In this document: positions 1 through 5,421 of the stretch, in pieces | Layout of the letters: the number at the start of each line of letters is the position of its first letter | Numbering within the stretch: position 1 is the first letter of the stretch | Assembly: GCA_945938205.1 (NCBI GenBank) | Contig: CAMEUL010000109.1 | Location: forward strand, 1 to 5,421 | Reading direction: 5' to 3' | Origin: an uncultured Traorella sp. | GTDB lineage: Bacteria; Bacillota_I; Bacilli_A; Erysipelotrichales; Erysipelotrichaceae | DNA: 5,421 nucleotides | Position numbers and translations under genes: made by a program | Notes under the pieces: generated by a model | Told to the model about the DNA's origin: nothing | The model's input: only the letters and a program-made list of their open reading frames with translations | Databases searched by the model: none

Positions 1-7
1 CTTTATT

Positions 8-36
8 ATATTATGATAAAACTGTTTTCTTGTCAA
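8..36 (-). promoter_or_regulatory. Candidate leftward (divergent) sigma-A promoter
   Basis: Read on the minus strand, positions 36-31 give a perfect TTGACA -35 box. A 17-nt spacer leads to TAATAT (positions 13-8) as a 4/6 -10 box. A full TATAAT also lies at positions 10-5, but with a 20-nt spacer, which is too long. Transcription would start at or beyond the left edge and serve a gene outside the window. The region is very AT-rich, so chance -10 matches are expected; the exact -35 at correct spacing is the main support. Confidence 0.4.
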
Positions 37-101
37 TGATAAAATTCAAAAAAATTTTGTAATTTTTTGCTAAATCATGTTTTTTTAGGATATATGAGAG
101 T

Positions 102-108
102 AAGGAGG
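102..108 (+). promoter_or_regulatory. Strong Shine-Dalgarno site of the 28-codon gene
   Basis: AAGGAGG is an exact match to the Bacillota anti-Shine-Dalgarno core. It sits 8 nt before the ATG at 117. It is the best ribosome binding site in the window and the main reason to believe that the very short reading frame behind it is translated. Confidence 0.85.
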
Positions 109-116
109 AAAAAACT

Positions 117-203
117 ATGACAGTCATTCTACCTTATATGTGGATTGCAGGCGGTATCGTGACACTCTTTCATTATGTATATCGCTATATGTACAAACGC
201 TAA
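117..203 (+). CDS. Small single-pass membrane protein, 28 aa, function unknown
   Basis: I do not recognise this protein. The frame runs ATG to TAA and encodes 28 residues. It starts MTVILPYMWIAGG, continues through a hydrophobic, aromatic-rich stretch (residues about 3-23, many V, I, L, F, Y, W) and ends YKR. That fits one transmembrane helix with the basic C-terminus on the cytoplasmic side by the positive-inside rule. There is no cysteine, lipobox or cleavage site, so it is unlikely to be a secreted peptide. Support for a real gene is the exact AAGGAGG 8 nt upstream and a hairpin that begins at the stop codon. It points the same way as murF but is cut off from it by that hairpin and by a new promoter, so it is probably a separate transcript or the tail of an operon to the left. 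Alternatives are an auxiliary subunit of a membrane complex, a type I toxin-like peptide (no antisense RNA signal seen) or a chance frame. Translation is likely; the role is open. Confidence 0.68.
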   Translation: MTVILPYMWIAGGIVTLFHYVYRYMYKR

Positions 204-230
204 AAGAAAGGAAATTCCTTTCTTTTATTT
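202..230 (+). terminator. Probable intrinsic terminator after the 28-codon gene
   Basis: A perfect inverted repeat is centred on position 214. The arm 202-212 (AAAAGAAAGGA) pairs with 216-226 (TCCTTTCTTTT) around a 3-nt loop, giving 11 bp with a GG/CC core near the loop. The right arm ends in TTTT and is followed by ATTT, giving a U-rich tail that is partly inside the stem. The left arm starts within the stop codon. The A/U-rich outer stem makes it weaker than a textbook terminator. Because the outer arms are A-runs and T-runs, it could also work on the minus strand. Confidence 0.65.
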
Positions 231-256
231 CAAGTTCTTTCGTTTTGGTGTATAAT
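228..256 (+). promoter_or_regulatory. Promoter of the murF-ddl-alr operon
   Basis: An exact TATAAT -10 box lies at 251-256. At 17-nt spacing the -35 position (228-233, TTTCAA) matches TTGACA at only 3 of 6 bases, and a TG pair sits directly before the -10 rather than one base further upstream. Transcription would start near 263, leaving a leader of about 23 nt with no room for a riboswitch or attenuator. The -10 is convincing; the -35 is weak and touches the end of the preceding hairpin. Confidence 0.65.
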
Positions 257-272
257 GTTGCCGTAATACGAT

Positions 273-280
273 AAAGGTGG
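273..280 (+). promoter_or_regulatory. murF ribosome binding site that fixes the start
   Basis: AAAGGTGG matches AAAGGAGG at all but one base and lies 5 nt before the ATG at 286. An in-frame GTG at 277 falls inside this site and has no Shine-Dalgarno sequence of its own. The ATG at 286 is therefore the real start, and the three residues M-D-F that a longer call would add are not translated. Confidence 0.85.
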
Positions 281-285
281 ATTTT

Positions 286-1650
286 ATGCATAAGAAATGT
301 AGTGAAATTGCAAAGATGCTTGGAATTGAATGGGATGAGCGAAATCAGGATCGTATGGTCAGTGGTGTGTGCTTTGATTCCCGACAGGTAAAAGAAAACA
401 ACCTTTTTATTCCTTTGATTGGAGAAAAGGTCAATGGACATATTTTTGGACAGCAGGTGGCTGATGCAGGTGCTAGCTGCATCCTTTGGAATGAAGATGA
501 AGAAAATGTACCAACAGGTATTTGGTTTTTAAAAGTACCACCCACCGCTACTGCTTTTTCTCAACTGGCTAGAAGTTATCGTGATCTGTGTGGCTTTAAA
601 GTCGTAGGAATTACAGGTAGCAATGGAAAAACTTCCACCAAGGATCTGGTGGCAGGTGTTTTAAGTGCAAAATACAAAGTGCAGAAAACTAGCGGAAATT
701 ACAACTCAGAAGTTGGTGTCAATTATACTCTTCTGAATTTTGATGAAGATATTGATGTGGGTGTTGTGGAAATAGGCATGGAGAGAATGCATGAAGTCCA
801 GGAACTCTGCGAAATTGCTCGCCCGGATATTGGAATTATCACCAATGTCGGCACTGCACATCTTGAAAACTTGAAAACGCAGGAAAATATCGCAAAGGCG
901 AAATGTGAAATGATTGATTCGCTCAGCAGAGAGGGAGTCTTCATCTATAATGGAGATGATCCATTTCTGATGGCAGAAATACGTCACCATGCTTTACCTA
1001 AAAAAACGTATTCTTATGGTGAAAAAGATTACAATGACTGCCATCTGAAGAGCTTTTCGCAAAGTGAAAAAGGAATTCAGTTTTCCTGCAATTTGATGAG
1101 CACGATTTCTTCTTCATTGCTTGGAAAACATCAGGCAATGAACGGAATGGCTGCAATTTTGGTGGCTAGAATGCTGGATTTAAGCGATGAAGAAATCCGT
1201 AGAGGTTTTTCACTGGTTCAGCCTACAAAATGGCGTACACAGTTGGAAAGTTTAGGTGACTGCAAGGTTTTGAATGATGTTTATAAATCCAATCCGCAAA
1301 GTGCCGTAGCAGCACTGGATACTTTTCAGGAACTGAATTGTGATGAAAAGATCATTGTGTTGGGTGATATGTTTGATCTAGGAAAAGATACGCTTCAGAT
1401 TCATTATGATTTAGGGAAAAAAGTGGCACAGTATGACTGCCAGCTCTTGGTTTGTGTAGGAGAACTTGCTGCTCAGATCCATCAGGGTGCCTGTGAGTCA
1501 GGTGTCAATTCTAAATGGGTACTGACTCGTGATGAAGCGAAGGAAATATTGAAACCTTATATACATAAGAATTGTATGATGTTGATAAAAGGAAGTCGTG
1601 GAATGCATCTAGACCTTCTTTTAGATGATTTAAGGAGAGAAGCAGTATGA
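286..1650 (+). CDS. murF: UDP-MurNAc-tripeptide--D-alanyl-D-alanine ligase (MurF)
   Basis: Cytoplasmic Mur ligase that uses ATP to add the D-Ala-D-Ala dipeptide to UDP-MurNAc-tripeptide, the last soluble step of peptidoglycan precursor synthesis. Its 454 residues match the family length. The N-terminal substrate domain covers about residues 1-100. The central ATPase carries the P-loop GITGSNGKTSTK (108-119), GNYNSEVG (137-144), NVGTAHLE (187-194) and the AKAKCE segment (205-210) holding the lysine usually carbamylated in Mur ligases. GKHQAMNGMAA (280-290) is the adenine-contact region. The C-terminal domain has WRTQLE (316-321), NDVYKSNPQS (330-339), VLGDMFDLG (358-366) and IKGSRGMHL (434-442). 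Small departures from common MurF sequences are HQ where HN is usual and YKSNP where YNANP is usual; the other expected residues are intact. The start is the ATG behind AAAGGTGG. It is first in the operon, and its stop codon overlaps the ddl start by 4 nt. Confidence 0.97.
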   Translation: MHKKCSEIAKMLGIEWDERNQDRMVSGVCFDSRQVKENNLFIPLIGEKVNGHIFGQQVADAGASCILWNEDEENVPTGIWFLKVPPTATAFSQLARSYRDLCGFKVVGITGSNGKTSTKDLVAGVLSAKYKVQKTSGNYNSEVGVNYTLLNFDEDIDVGVVEIGMERMHEVQELCEIARPDIGIITNVGTAHLENLKTQENIAKAKCEMIDSLSREGVFIYNGDDPFLMAEIRHHALPKKTYSYGEKDYNDCHLKSFSQSEKGIQFSCNLMSTISSSLLGKHQAMNGMAAILVARMLDLSDEEIRRGFSLVQPTKWRTQLESLGDCKVLNDVYKSNPQSAVAALDTFQELNCDEKIIVLGDMFDLGKDTLQIHYDLGKKVAQYDCQLLVCVGELAAQIHQGACESGVNSKWVLTRDEAKEILKPYIHKNCMMLIKGSRGMHLDLLLDDLRREAV

Positions 1651-2696
1651 AGAAAATTCGTTTAGGTGTTATTTTTGGTGGAAAAAGCAGTGAATACAGT
1701 GTATCACTCCATTCAGTGAGTTCACTTTTAAGACATTGTGATCCTGATAAATATGAAATCAATTGTATAGGTATCACACAACAGGGAACATGGTATTATC
1801 TTCAAAAACCGGATTTTGATAAGATTGAACATGATCATTGGGTGGATGATACCGTCGTGGAAATGTGTTTAAGTTTAGGAGAGAAGAAAGGAATTATTCT
1901 CTTTGATGAAAAAAGAACACTGAAGGAACTGGATGTGATTTTTCCAGTTCTTCATGGGAAAAACGGAGAAGATGGAACACTTCAGGGGTATCTTGAATTA
2001 AGTCAGATTCCTTATGTAGGCTGTAATGTATTGTCCAGCAGTTGTGTTATGGACAAGGAATTTACGCATATTTTATGTGAGCATGCACATATTCCTTGTG
2101 CTCCATATATTTGCGTTTATAAAAGGGATGCGAAAGATCTGAAGAAGATTTATGAAGATGCTGTTTCAGAACTTGGAAATGTTTTATTCATTAAGCCATG
2201 CAATGCAGGAAGCAGCTATGGTATCAGCAAAGTAAGAAACTATGAAGAGTTTGTGAAAGGAATGGAAGAAGCTTTTCAACATGATTCGAAGATATTGATT
2301 GAAAAGAATATTGAAGGATTTGAAATCGGATGCGCTGTTTTAGGAAATGATGAACTTGTGGTCGGCGAATGTGACGAAATCTGCACAGAGAAGGATTTCT
2401 TCGATTTTGATGCGAAATATGAACTGGAAGCAACCCATATTTATTGTCCAGCCCGCATCACGAAAGAACAGAGTGAAATTGCGAAACGGATGGCTATGAA
2501 AGCTTATCGTGTTATGAACTGTTCAGGATTTACACGTGTGGATATGTTTGTCTGCAAGGATGGAAATATTATTTTGAATGAATTGAATACTATTCCCGGA
2601 CTGACAGCGACCAGCCGATATCCAAGTATGATCTCACATGCCGGTTATTCGTTCTCTCAATTGATTGATAGACTGATTGAACTGGCAATGGAGTAA
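1647..2696 (+). CDS. ddl: D-alanine--D-alanine ligase, VanG/VanC-like branch
   Basis: ATP-grasp ligase, 349 aa, joining two D-amino acids to make the dipeptide used by MurF. Motifs in order: VIFGGKSSEYSVSL (8-21) with substrate Glu16, HGKNGEDGTLQG (103-114), MDK (135-137), FIKP (181-184) with ATP-binding Lys183, GSSYGISKV (188-196), GFEIGCAVLG (224-233), the omega-loop FFDFDAKY (251-258), GFTRVDM (294-300) and NELNTIPG (311-318) with metal ligands Glu312 and Asn314. The wording EYSVSL, the GFEIGCAVLG-DEL-VG block and SRYP (323-326) recalls VanG-type D-Ala-D-Ser ligases rather than DdlA/DdlB. However, AKY in the omega-loop is the form found in ordinary Ddl, where VanG has EKY as I recall it. 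The pair Lys257-Tyr258 argues against D-Ala-D-Lac activity. With murF and alr beside it and no vanXY, vanT or regulators in view, a housekeeping D-Ala-D-Ala role is most likely. The ATG overlaps the murF stop (ATGA) and has AAGGAG at 1632-1637, 9 nt upstream. Confidence 0.93.
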   Translation: MKKIRLGVIFGGKSSEYSVSLHSVSSLLRHCDPDKYEINCIGITQQGTWYYLQKPDFDKIEHDHWVDDTVVEMCLSLGEKKGIILFDEKRTLKELDVIFPVLHGKNGEDGTLQGYLELSQIPYVGCNVLSSSCVMDKEFTHILCEHAHIPCAPYICVYKRDAKDLKKIYEDAVSELGNVLFIKPCNAGSSYGISKVRNYEEFVKGMEEAFQHDSKILIEKNIEGFEIGCAVLGNDELVVGECDEICTEKDFFDFDAKYELEATHIYCPARITKEQSEIAKRMAMKAYRVMNCSGFTRVDMFVCKDGNIILNELNTIPGLTATSRYPSMISHAGYSFSQLIDRLIELAME

Positions 2697-2698
2697 GT

Positions 2699-3853
2699 AT
2701 GCTACAGTCTAAAAGCCGTGCATGGGTCGTTGTGGACCGCAATGCCATTTTGCACAATGTTGAAGAAATCAAAAAACTGCTGGATGAAAAAACAAAGATC
2801 ATGGCTGTGGTGAAAGCCAATGCTTATGGGCATGGAGATTGTGTGGTTGCGAAACTCTTGGAGAATAATGGCATTGACACTTTTGCAGTCAGCAGTGTGG
2901 ATGAGGCTTTGACTCTTCGCCGTGCGGGAATTACGAAAGATATATTGATATTAGGATATACGCCTGAGGTTCATTTTCATTTTTTGGTAGAAGAGAATCT
3001 GATCCAGAATTTTTTAAGTCTGGAATATGCGAAAAAATTGGATGAGTTCGCAGCTATGTCGGATGTTTTGATTCGCGGACATATCAAAGTGGATACCGGC
3101 ATGGGGCGTTTGGGCATTCGTTATGTGGATGATGACAAAAACTATGATGCGATTCGTTCAGTCTATGCATTGCCACATTTACGTTCTGAAGGTATCTTTT
3201 CACATTTCAGTGTTGCTGATGAACTGGATGAAGACAATCTCGCCTATACGGCCCATCAGAGTGAATTGTTTGATGAAGTGATTTTACGCTTGAAGGAAGA
3301 TAAAATTGATGTTGGATGTACACACATTCAGAATAGTTATGGTGTTTTAAACTATAAGATGAAACATGACTATGTGCGTCCGGGATTGTTGCTTTTAGGT
3401 GTAACCAGTGATCGTGCGATTCCGATTCGCTCCCATCCGGATTTTATCCCGGCACTATCCTGGTATGCCAATGTTTCTTGTGTGAAAACGGTCCATGCAG
3501 GAAGCAATATTTCTTATGGACGTCATTATAAAGCAACATCCGATCAGAAAATTGCAACGGTAAGCATCGGATATGCAGATGGGGTTCCGCGAGCTGCTTC
3601 CAATTCAGGAATGCATGTGCTGATTCATGGGGTAAGGTGTCCCATCATTGGAAATGTTTGCATGGATCAGATGATGGTCGATGTGAGCGGAATTGATAAT
3701 GTTTGTGAAGGAGATCGTGTGACACTGGTTGGAAAAGATCAGGATGAAGTAATATTCATTGATGAATGGAGCCAACTGATCCATACGATCAATAATGATA
3801 TGCTCTGTCGTATCACAAACCGTGTTCCTCGATTTTATACAGTACTGAAATAA
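2699..3853 (+). CDS. alr: Alanine racemase, PLP-dependent
   Basis: Interconverts L- and D-alanine in the cytoplasm and supplies D-Ala to the ligase encoded just upstream. It has 384 aa, the normal length for a soluble fold-type III racemase. The N-terminal TIM barrel holds MAVVKANAYGHG (35-46) with the PLP Schiff-base Lys39, DTGMGRLGIR (132-141), FSHF (167-170) with the conserved His169, and RPGLLLLG (227-234) with the Arg227 that contacts the pyridine nitrogen. The C-terminal beta domain has ISYGRHY (271-277) with catalytic Tyr273, IGYADGVPR (290-298) and VCMDQMMVDVS (320-330). There is no N-terminal membrane domain, unlike the VanT serine racemases that accompany VanG/VanC ligases. Only 2 nt separate the ddl stop from its ATG. 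The probable ribosome binding site GGAG (2690-2693) lies within the end of ddl, 5 nt upstream, so translation is probably coupled. A terminator hairpin begins at its stop codon. Activity on L-serine cannot be excluded from sequence alone. Confidence 0.97.
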   Translation: MLQSKSRAWVVVDRNAILHNVEEIKKLLDEKTKIMAVVKANAYGHGDCVVAKLLENNGIDTFAVSSVDEALTLRRAGITKDILILGYTPEVHFHFLVEENLIQNFLSLEYAKKLDEFAAMSDVLIRGHIKVDTGMGRLGIRYVDDDKNYDAIRSVYALPHLRSEGIFSHFSVADELDEDNLAYTAHQSELFDEVILRLKEDKIDVGCTHIQNSYGVLNYKMKHDYVRPGLLLLGVTSDRAIPIRSHPDFIPALSWYANVSCVKTVHAGSNISYGRHYKATSDQKIATVSIGYADGVPRAASNSGMHVLIHGVRCPIIGNVCMDQMMVDVSGIDNVCEGDRVTLVGKDQDEVIFIDEWSQLIHTINNDMLCRITNRVPRFYTVLK

Positions 3854-3875
3854 CTGGCATAGCCAGTTTTTCTTT
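3852..3875 (+). terminator. Intrinsic terminator of the murF-ddl-alr operon
   Basis: AACTGGC (3852-3858) pairs perfectly with GCCAGTT (3862-3868) around an ATA loop. A T-rich tail follows (TTTTTCTTT at 3867-3875). The stem is short at 7 bp but has a GGC/GCC core next to the loop. The hairpin begins inside the alr TAA stop. Its position, with a fresh promoter about 40 nt later, marks the end of the operon. Confidence 0.75.
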
Positions 3876-3907
3876 AGGTGAAAAAATGATACGATGTGGT
3901 TGTTTTG

Positions 3908-3916
3908 TGGTAAAAT
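3908..3916 (+). promoter_or_regulatory. polA: polA promoter, extended -10 type
   Basis: TGGTAAAAT combines the TGN extension with TAAAAT, a 5/6 match to the -10 box. No recognisable -35 box lies 16-18 nt upstream, where the sequence reads around GATACG; extended -10 promoters commonly tolerate this. The start of transcription would be near 3923, leaving only about 14 nt before the ATG, just enough for the GAGGAG site at 3926-3931. Confidence 0.55.
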
Positions 3917-3936
3917 AAGAGCAGTGAGGAGAATTT

Positions 3937-5421
3937 ATGTCAAAAATATTGTTAGTTGATGGAAATGCAATGCTCTTTCGAGCTTACTATGCCAGTAAAT
4001 ATACCCGGAGAATGTCGACCAGCAATGGTATTCCAACCAATGCTGTTTATGGTTTTATCGTGATGTTGAAGAAAGCGATGGAACTGATTCAGCCGGAATA
4101 TCTTTGTGTGGCATGGGACAGTGGCAAGCCAACTTTTCGTCATGAAAAATATGAAGCCTATAAAGGAACGCGTAAAGAATTGGATGAAGAACTGATCGTA
4201 CAGATGCCCATCATTCGTGAATATCTGGATGCTGCTCATATTTTTCGGTATGAACAGGAAGGCATCGAAGCCGATGATATCATTGGAACTCTTTCCAAGA
4301 AATATCCTGAACATGAAACAATCATTCTTTCCAGTGATCGTGACTTGCTTCAGTTGATCGATCCAACGACACGTGTCCTTCTCATGAAAAAAGGAATCAC
4401 GGAAATGCATTTGGTTGATGAAAAAGAATGCAAATCTTCGTTTGGTGTAACTCCACCTCAGATCATTGAACTCAAGGGTCTTATGGGAGATGCTTCAGAT
4501 AATATACCGGGTGTCAAAGGAGTAGGCGAAAAAACAGCTCTCCAGCTTTTAAATGACTATGGAAATGTTGAAAATGTCTATGCTCATTTGGATGAAATTA
4601 AGGGAAAACTGAAAGAAAAACTGGAAACAGGAAAAGAAGATGCTTTTCTGTCACTCTGGTTGGCAACGATCGTACGGGATGCGGACGTGAACGTAGAATT
4701 AAATGATCTTAAATTTCAGGTGGATGAAAAGAAACAGAATGATTTCTTTAAAAAATATGAAATGAAATCACTGATAAGTGATGTGAATATGAAAGAAGCG
4801 AAAGAGGAGAAGAAAATCAATTTTTCTATCGTAAATCATTTTACACTTCTCAAAGATGGAATTAGTATTTGCTTGGATCATGATCAGGAAGATAAAGAAT
4901 ATGAAACAATCTATGGTCTGGCACTATCGGATGGAACAACTGTAGAATATATGAACTGGGAAGCTTTCAAGAAAAATGATGAAGCTCTTGCTTTCATGAA
5001 AAGTGATGTTTCAAAGAAAGTGTATGACTTAAAACATTTCTATCATGTATTCTATCGTGAAAACCTTCAGTTTCATTGCGATTTTGATGCGATGATTGCC
5101 GCTTTTCTTGCTGACAACAACATCAATTCTTATGAGGCTTTCATTCGCGAACATAATTTTCAGGTAGAAAACCGGGATGAGATTTATGGAAAAAAAGGAA
5201 AACCAAAATTAACGGATGAATCACAGCGTTACGAATATATGAAATCTTTTGCTTCTCACTTATATGATGTTTGTGAGAAACTGAAAGAAGAACTTGTGAA
5301 AAATGACATGAAGGAACTTTTTGATACGATTGAAATGCCTTTATGTGAAGTGCTTTTTGAAATGGAAAATAATGGTGTCTGTGTTGATCAGAAAGTTTTG
5401 GATGAAATCGCTGAGGAGAAT
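3937..5421 (+). CDS. polA: DNA polymerase I, N-terminal 495 residues (cut by window edge)
   Basis: Replication and repair polymerase that removes RNA primers and fills gaps. The 495 codons present are open to the right edge; the family usually runs about 850-930 aa. Residues 1-280 form the 5'-nuclease domain with metal-binding acidic residues in LLVDGN (Asp8), AWDSGKPTFRHE (Asp61), EADD (Glu111, Asp113, Asp114), SSDRDLLQL (Asp134, Asp136) and GDASDNIPG (Asp185, Asp188). The DNA-binding helix-turn-helix-like GVKGVGEKTALQLL follows (192-205). Residues about 295-450 correspond to the 3'-5' exonuclease domain, but no D-x-E catalytic motif is visible: the expected site reads GISICLDHDQ (308-317). 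Proofreading is therefore probably lost, as in Bacillus DNA polymerase I. The polymerase domain begins near EMPLCEVLFEMENNGVCVD; its catalytic motifs A, B and C lie beyond the window. The ATG is preceded by GAGGAG (3926-3931) with a 5-nt gap. It has its own promoter downstream of the alr terminator. Confidence 0.97.
   Translation, partial: MSKILLVDGNAMLFRAYYASKYTRRMSTSNGIPTNAVYGFIVMLKKAMELIQPEYLCVAWDSGKPTFRHEKYEAYKGTRKELDEELIVQMPIIREYLDAAHIFRYEQEGIEADDIIGTLSKKYPEHETIILSSDRDLLQLIDPTTRVLLMKKGITEMHLVDEKECKSSFGVTPPQIIELKGLMGDASDNIPGVKGVGEKTALQLLNDYGNVENVYAHLDEIKGKLKEKLETGKEDAFLSLWLATIVRDADVNVELNDLKFQVDEKKQNDFFKKYEMKSLISDVNMKEAKEEKKINFSIVNHFTLLKDGISICLDHDQEDKEYETIYGLALSDGTTVEYMNWEAFKKNDEALAFMKSDVSKKVYDLKHFYHVFYRENLQFHCDFDAMIAAFLADNNINSYEAFIREHNFQVENRDEIYGKKGKPKLTDESQRYEYMKSFASHLYDVCEKLKEELVKNDMKELFDTIEMPLCEVLFEMENNGVCVDQKVLDEIAEEN

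Noticed and set aside
47..69. A-run/T-run inverted repeat (49-56 with 61-68) as operator or terminator
   Set aside because: The pairing is A/T only, and such matches are expected by chance in this composition. No tail or promoter context supports a function.
67..96. Plus-strand promoter TTGCTA ... TATATG for the small gene
   Set aside because: Both boxes are 4/6 matches. Transcription would begin near 102, within the gene's own ribosome binding site.
117..226. Type I toxin-antitoxin module (hydrophobic peptide plus antisense RNA)
   Set aside because: The peptide would fit by size and hydrophobicity, but I find no convincing minus-strand promoter downstream to make an antisense RNA, and no repeat copies.
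277..285. GTG at 277 as the murF start
   Set aside because: The GTG is inside the AAAGGTGG ribosome binding site and has no such site upstream. The ATG at 286 is correctly spaced.
204..285. Riboswitch or attenuator ahead of murF
   Set aside because: After the promoter only about 23 nt of leader remain, too short for a structured element.
124..441. 105-codon open frame on the minus strand across the murF promoter
   Set aside because: It runs antisense to the small gene, the terminator hairpin, the promoter and the murF start. Its translation is low-complexity and unlike any family I know.
1647..3853. Acquired vanG-type vancomycin resistance cluster
   Set aside because: There is no vanXY, no membrane-bound serine racemase and no two-component regulator. 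The ligase sits in a wall-synthesis operon with a soluble alanine racemase.
3952..4410. 152-codon open frame on the minus strand
   Set aside because: It lies wholly antisense to the most conserved part of the polA 5'-nuclease domain, shows no recognisable domain, and is explained by codon usage of the real gene.

Overview
This is an ordinary chromosomal stretch from a low-GC Gram-positive bacterium (Bacillota). The evidence is the AT-rich intergenic DNA, strong AAGGAGG-type ribosome binding sites, sigma-A-like promoters, a DNA polymerase I with a decayed proofreading domain, and a D-Ala ligase of the VanG/VanC-like branch. An anaerobic gut lineage such as Erysipelotrichia or a Clostridia relative would fit, but that is a guess from protein flavour only. 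I see no mobile element, CRISPR array, tRNA or rRNA.

Layout: positions 1-116 are AT-rich intergenic DNA with a good divergent (leftward) promoter candidate. A 28-codon gene (117-203) for a tiny single-pass membrane protein follows. It has an exact AAGGAGG site, and a hairpin at its stop codon probably acts as a terminator. A TATAAT promoter at 251-256 then opens a three-gene operon: murF (286-1650), ddl (1647-2696) and alr (2699-3853). The genes overlap by 4 nt and then are separated by 2 nt, so translation is probably coupled. A GC-stem hairpin with a T-tract overlaps the alr stop and ends the operon. A separate promoter with an extended -10 drives polA, which starts at 3937 and runs off the right edge after 495 codons.

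The three operon genes make up the complete D-alanine branch of peptidoglycan precursor synthesis, written in reverse pathway order. Alr makes D-Ala, Ddl joins it to a D-amino acid (D-Ala by default), and MurF adds the dipeptide to UDP-MurNAc-tripeptide. polA is a housekeeping replication and repair gene with its own transcription signals.

I found no convincing new biological system. The points most worth checking are the unrecognised 28-residue membrane protein upstream of murF and the mixed specificity signature of the VanG-like ligase. The latter raises the question of whether the terminal residue of the cell-wall precursor is D-Ala or D-Ser.
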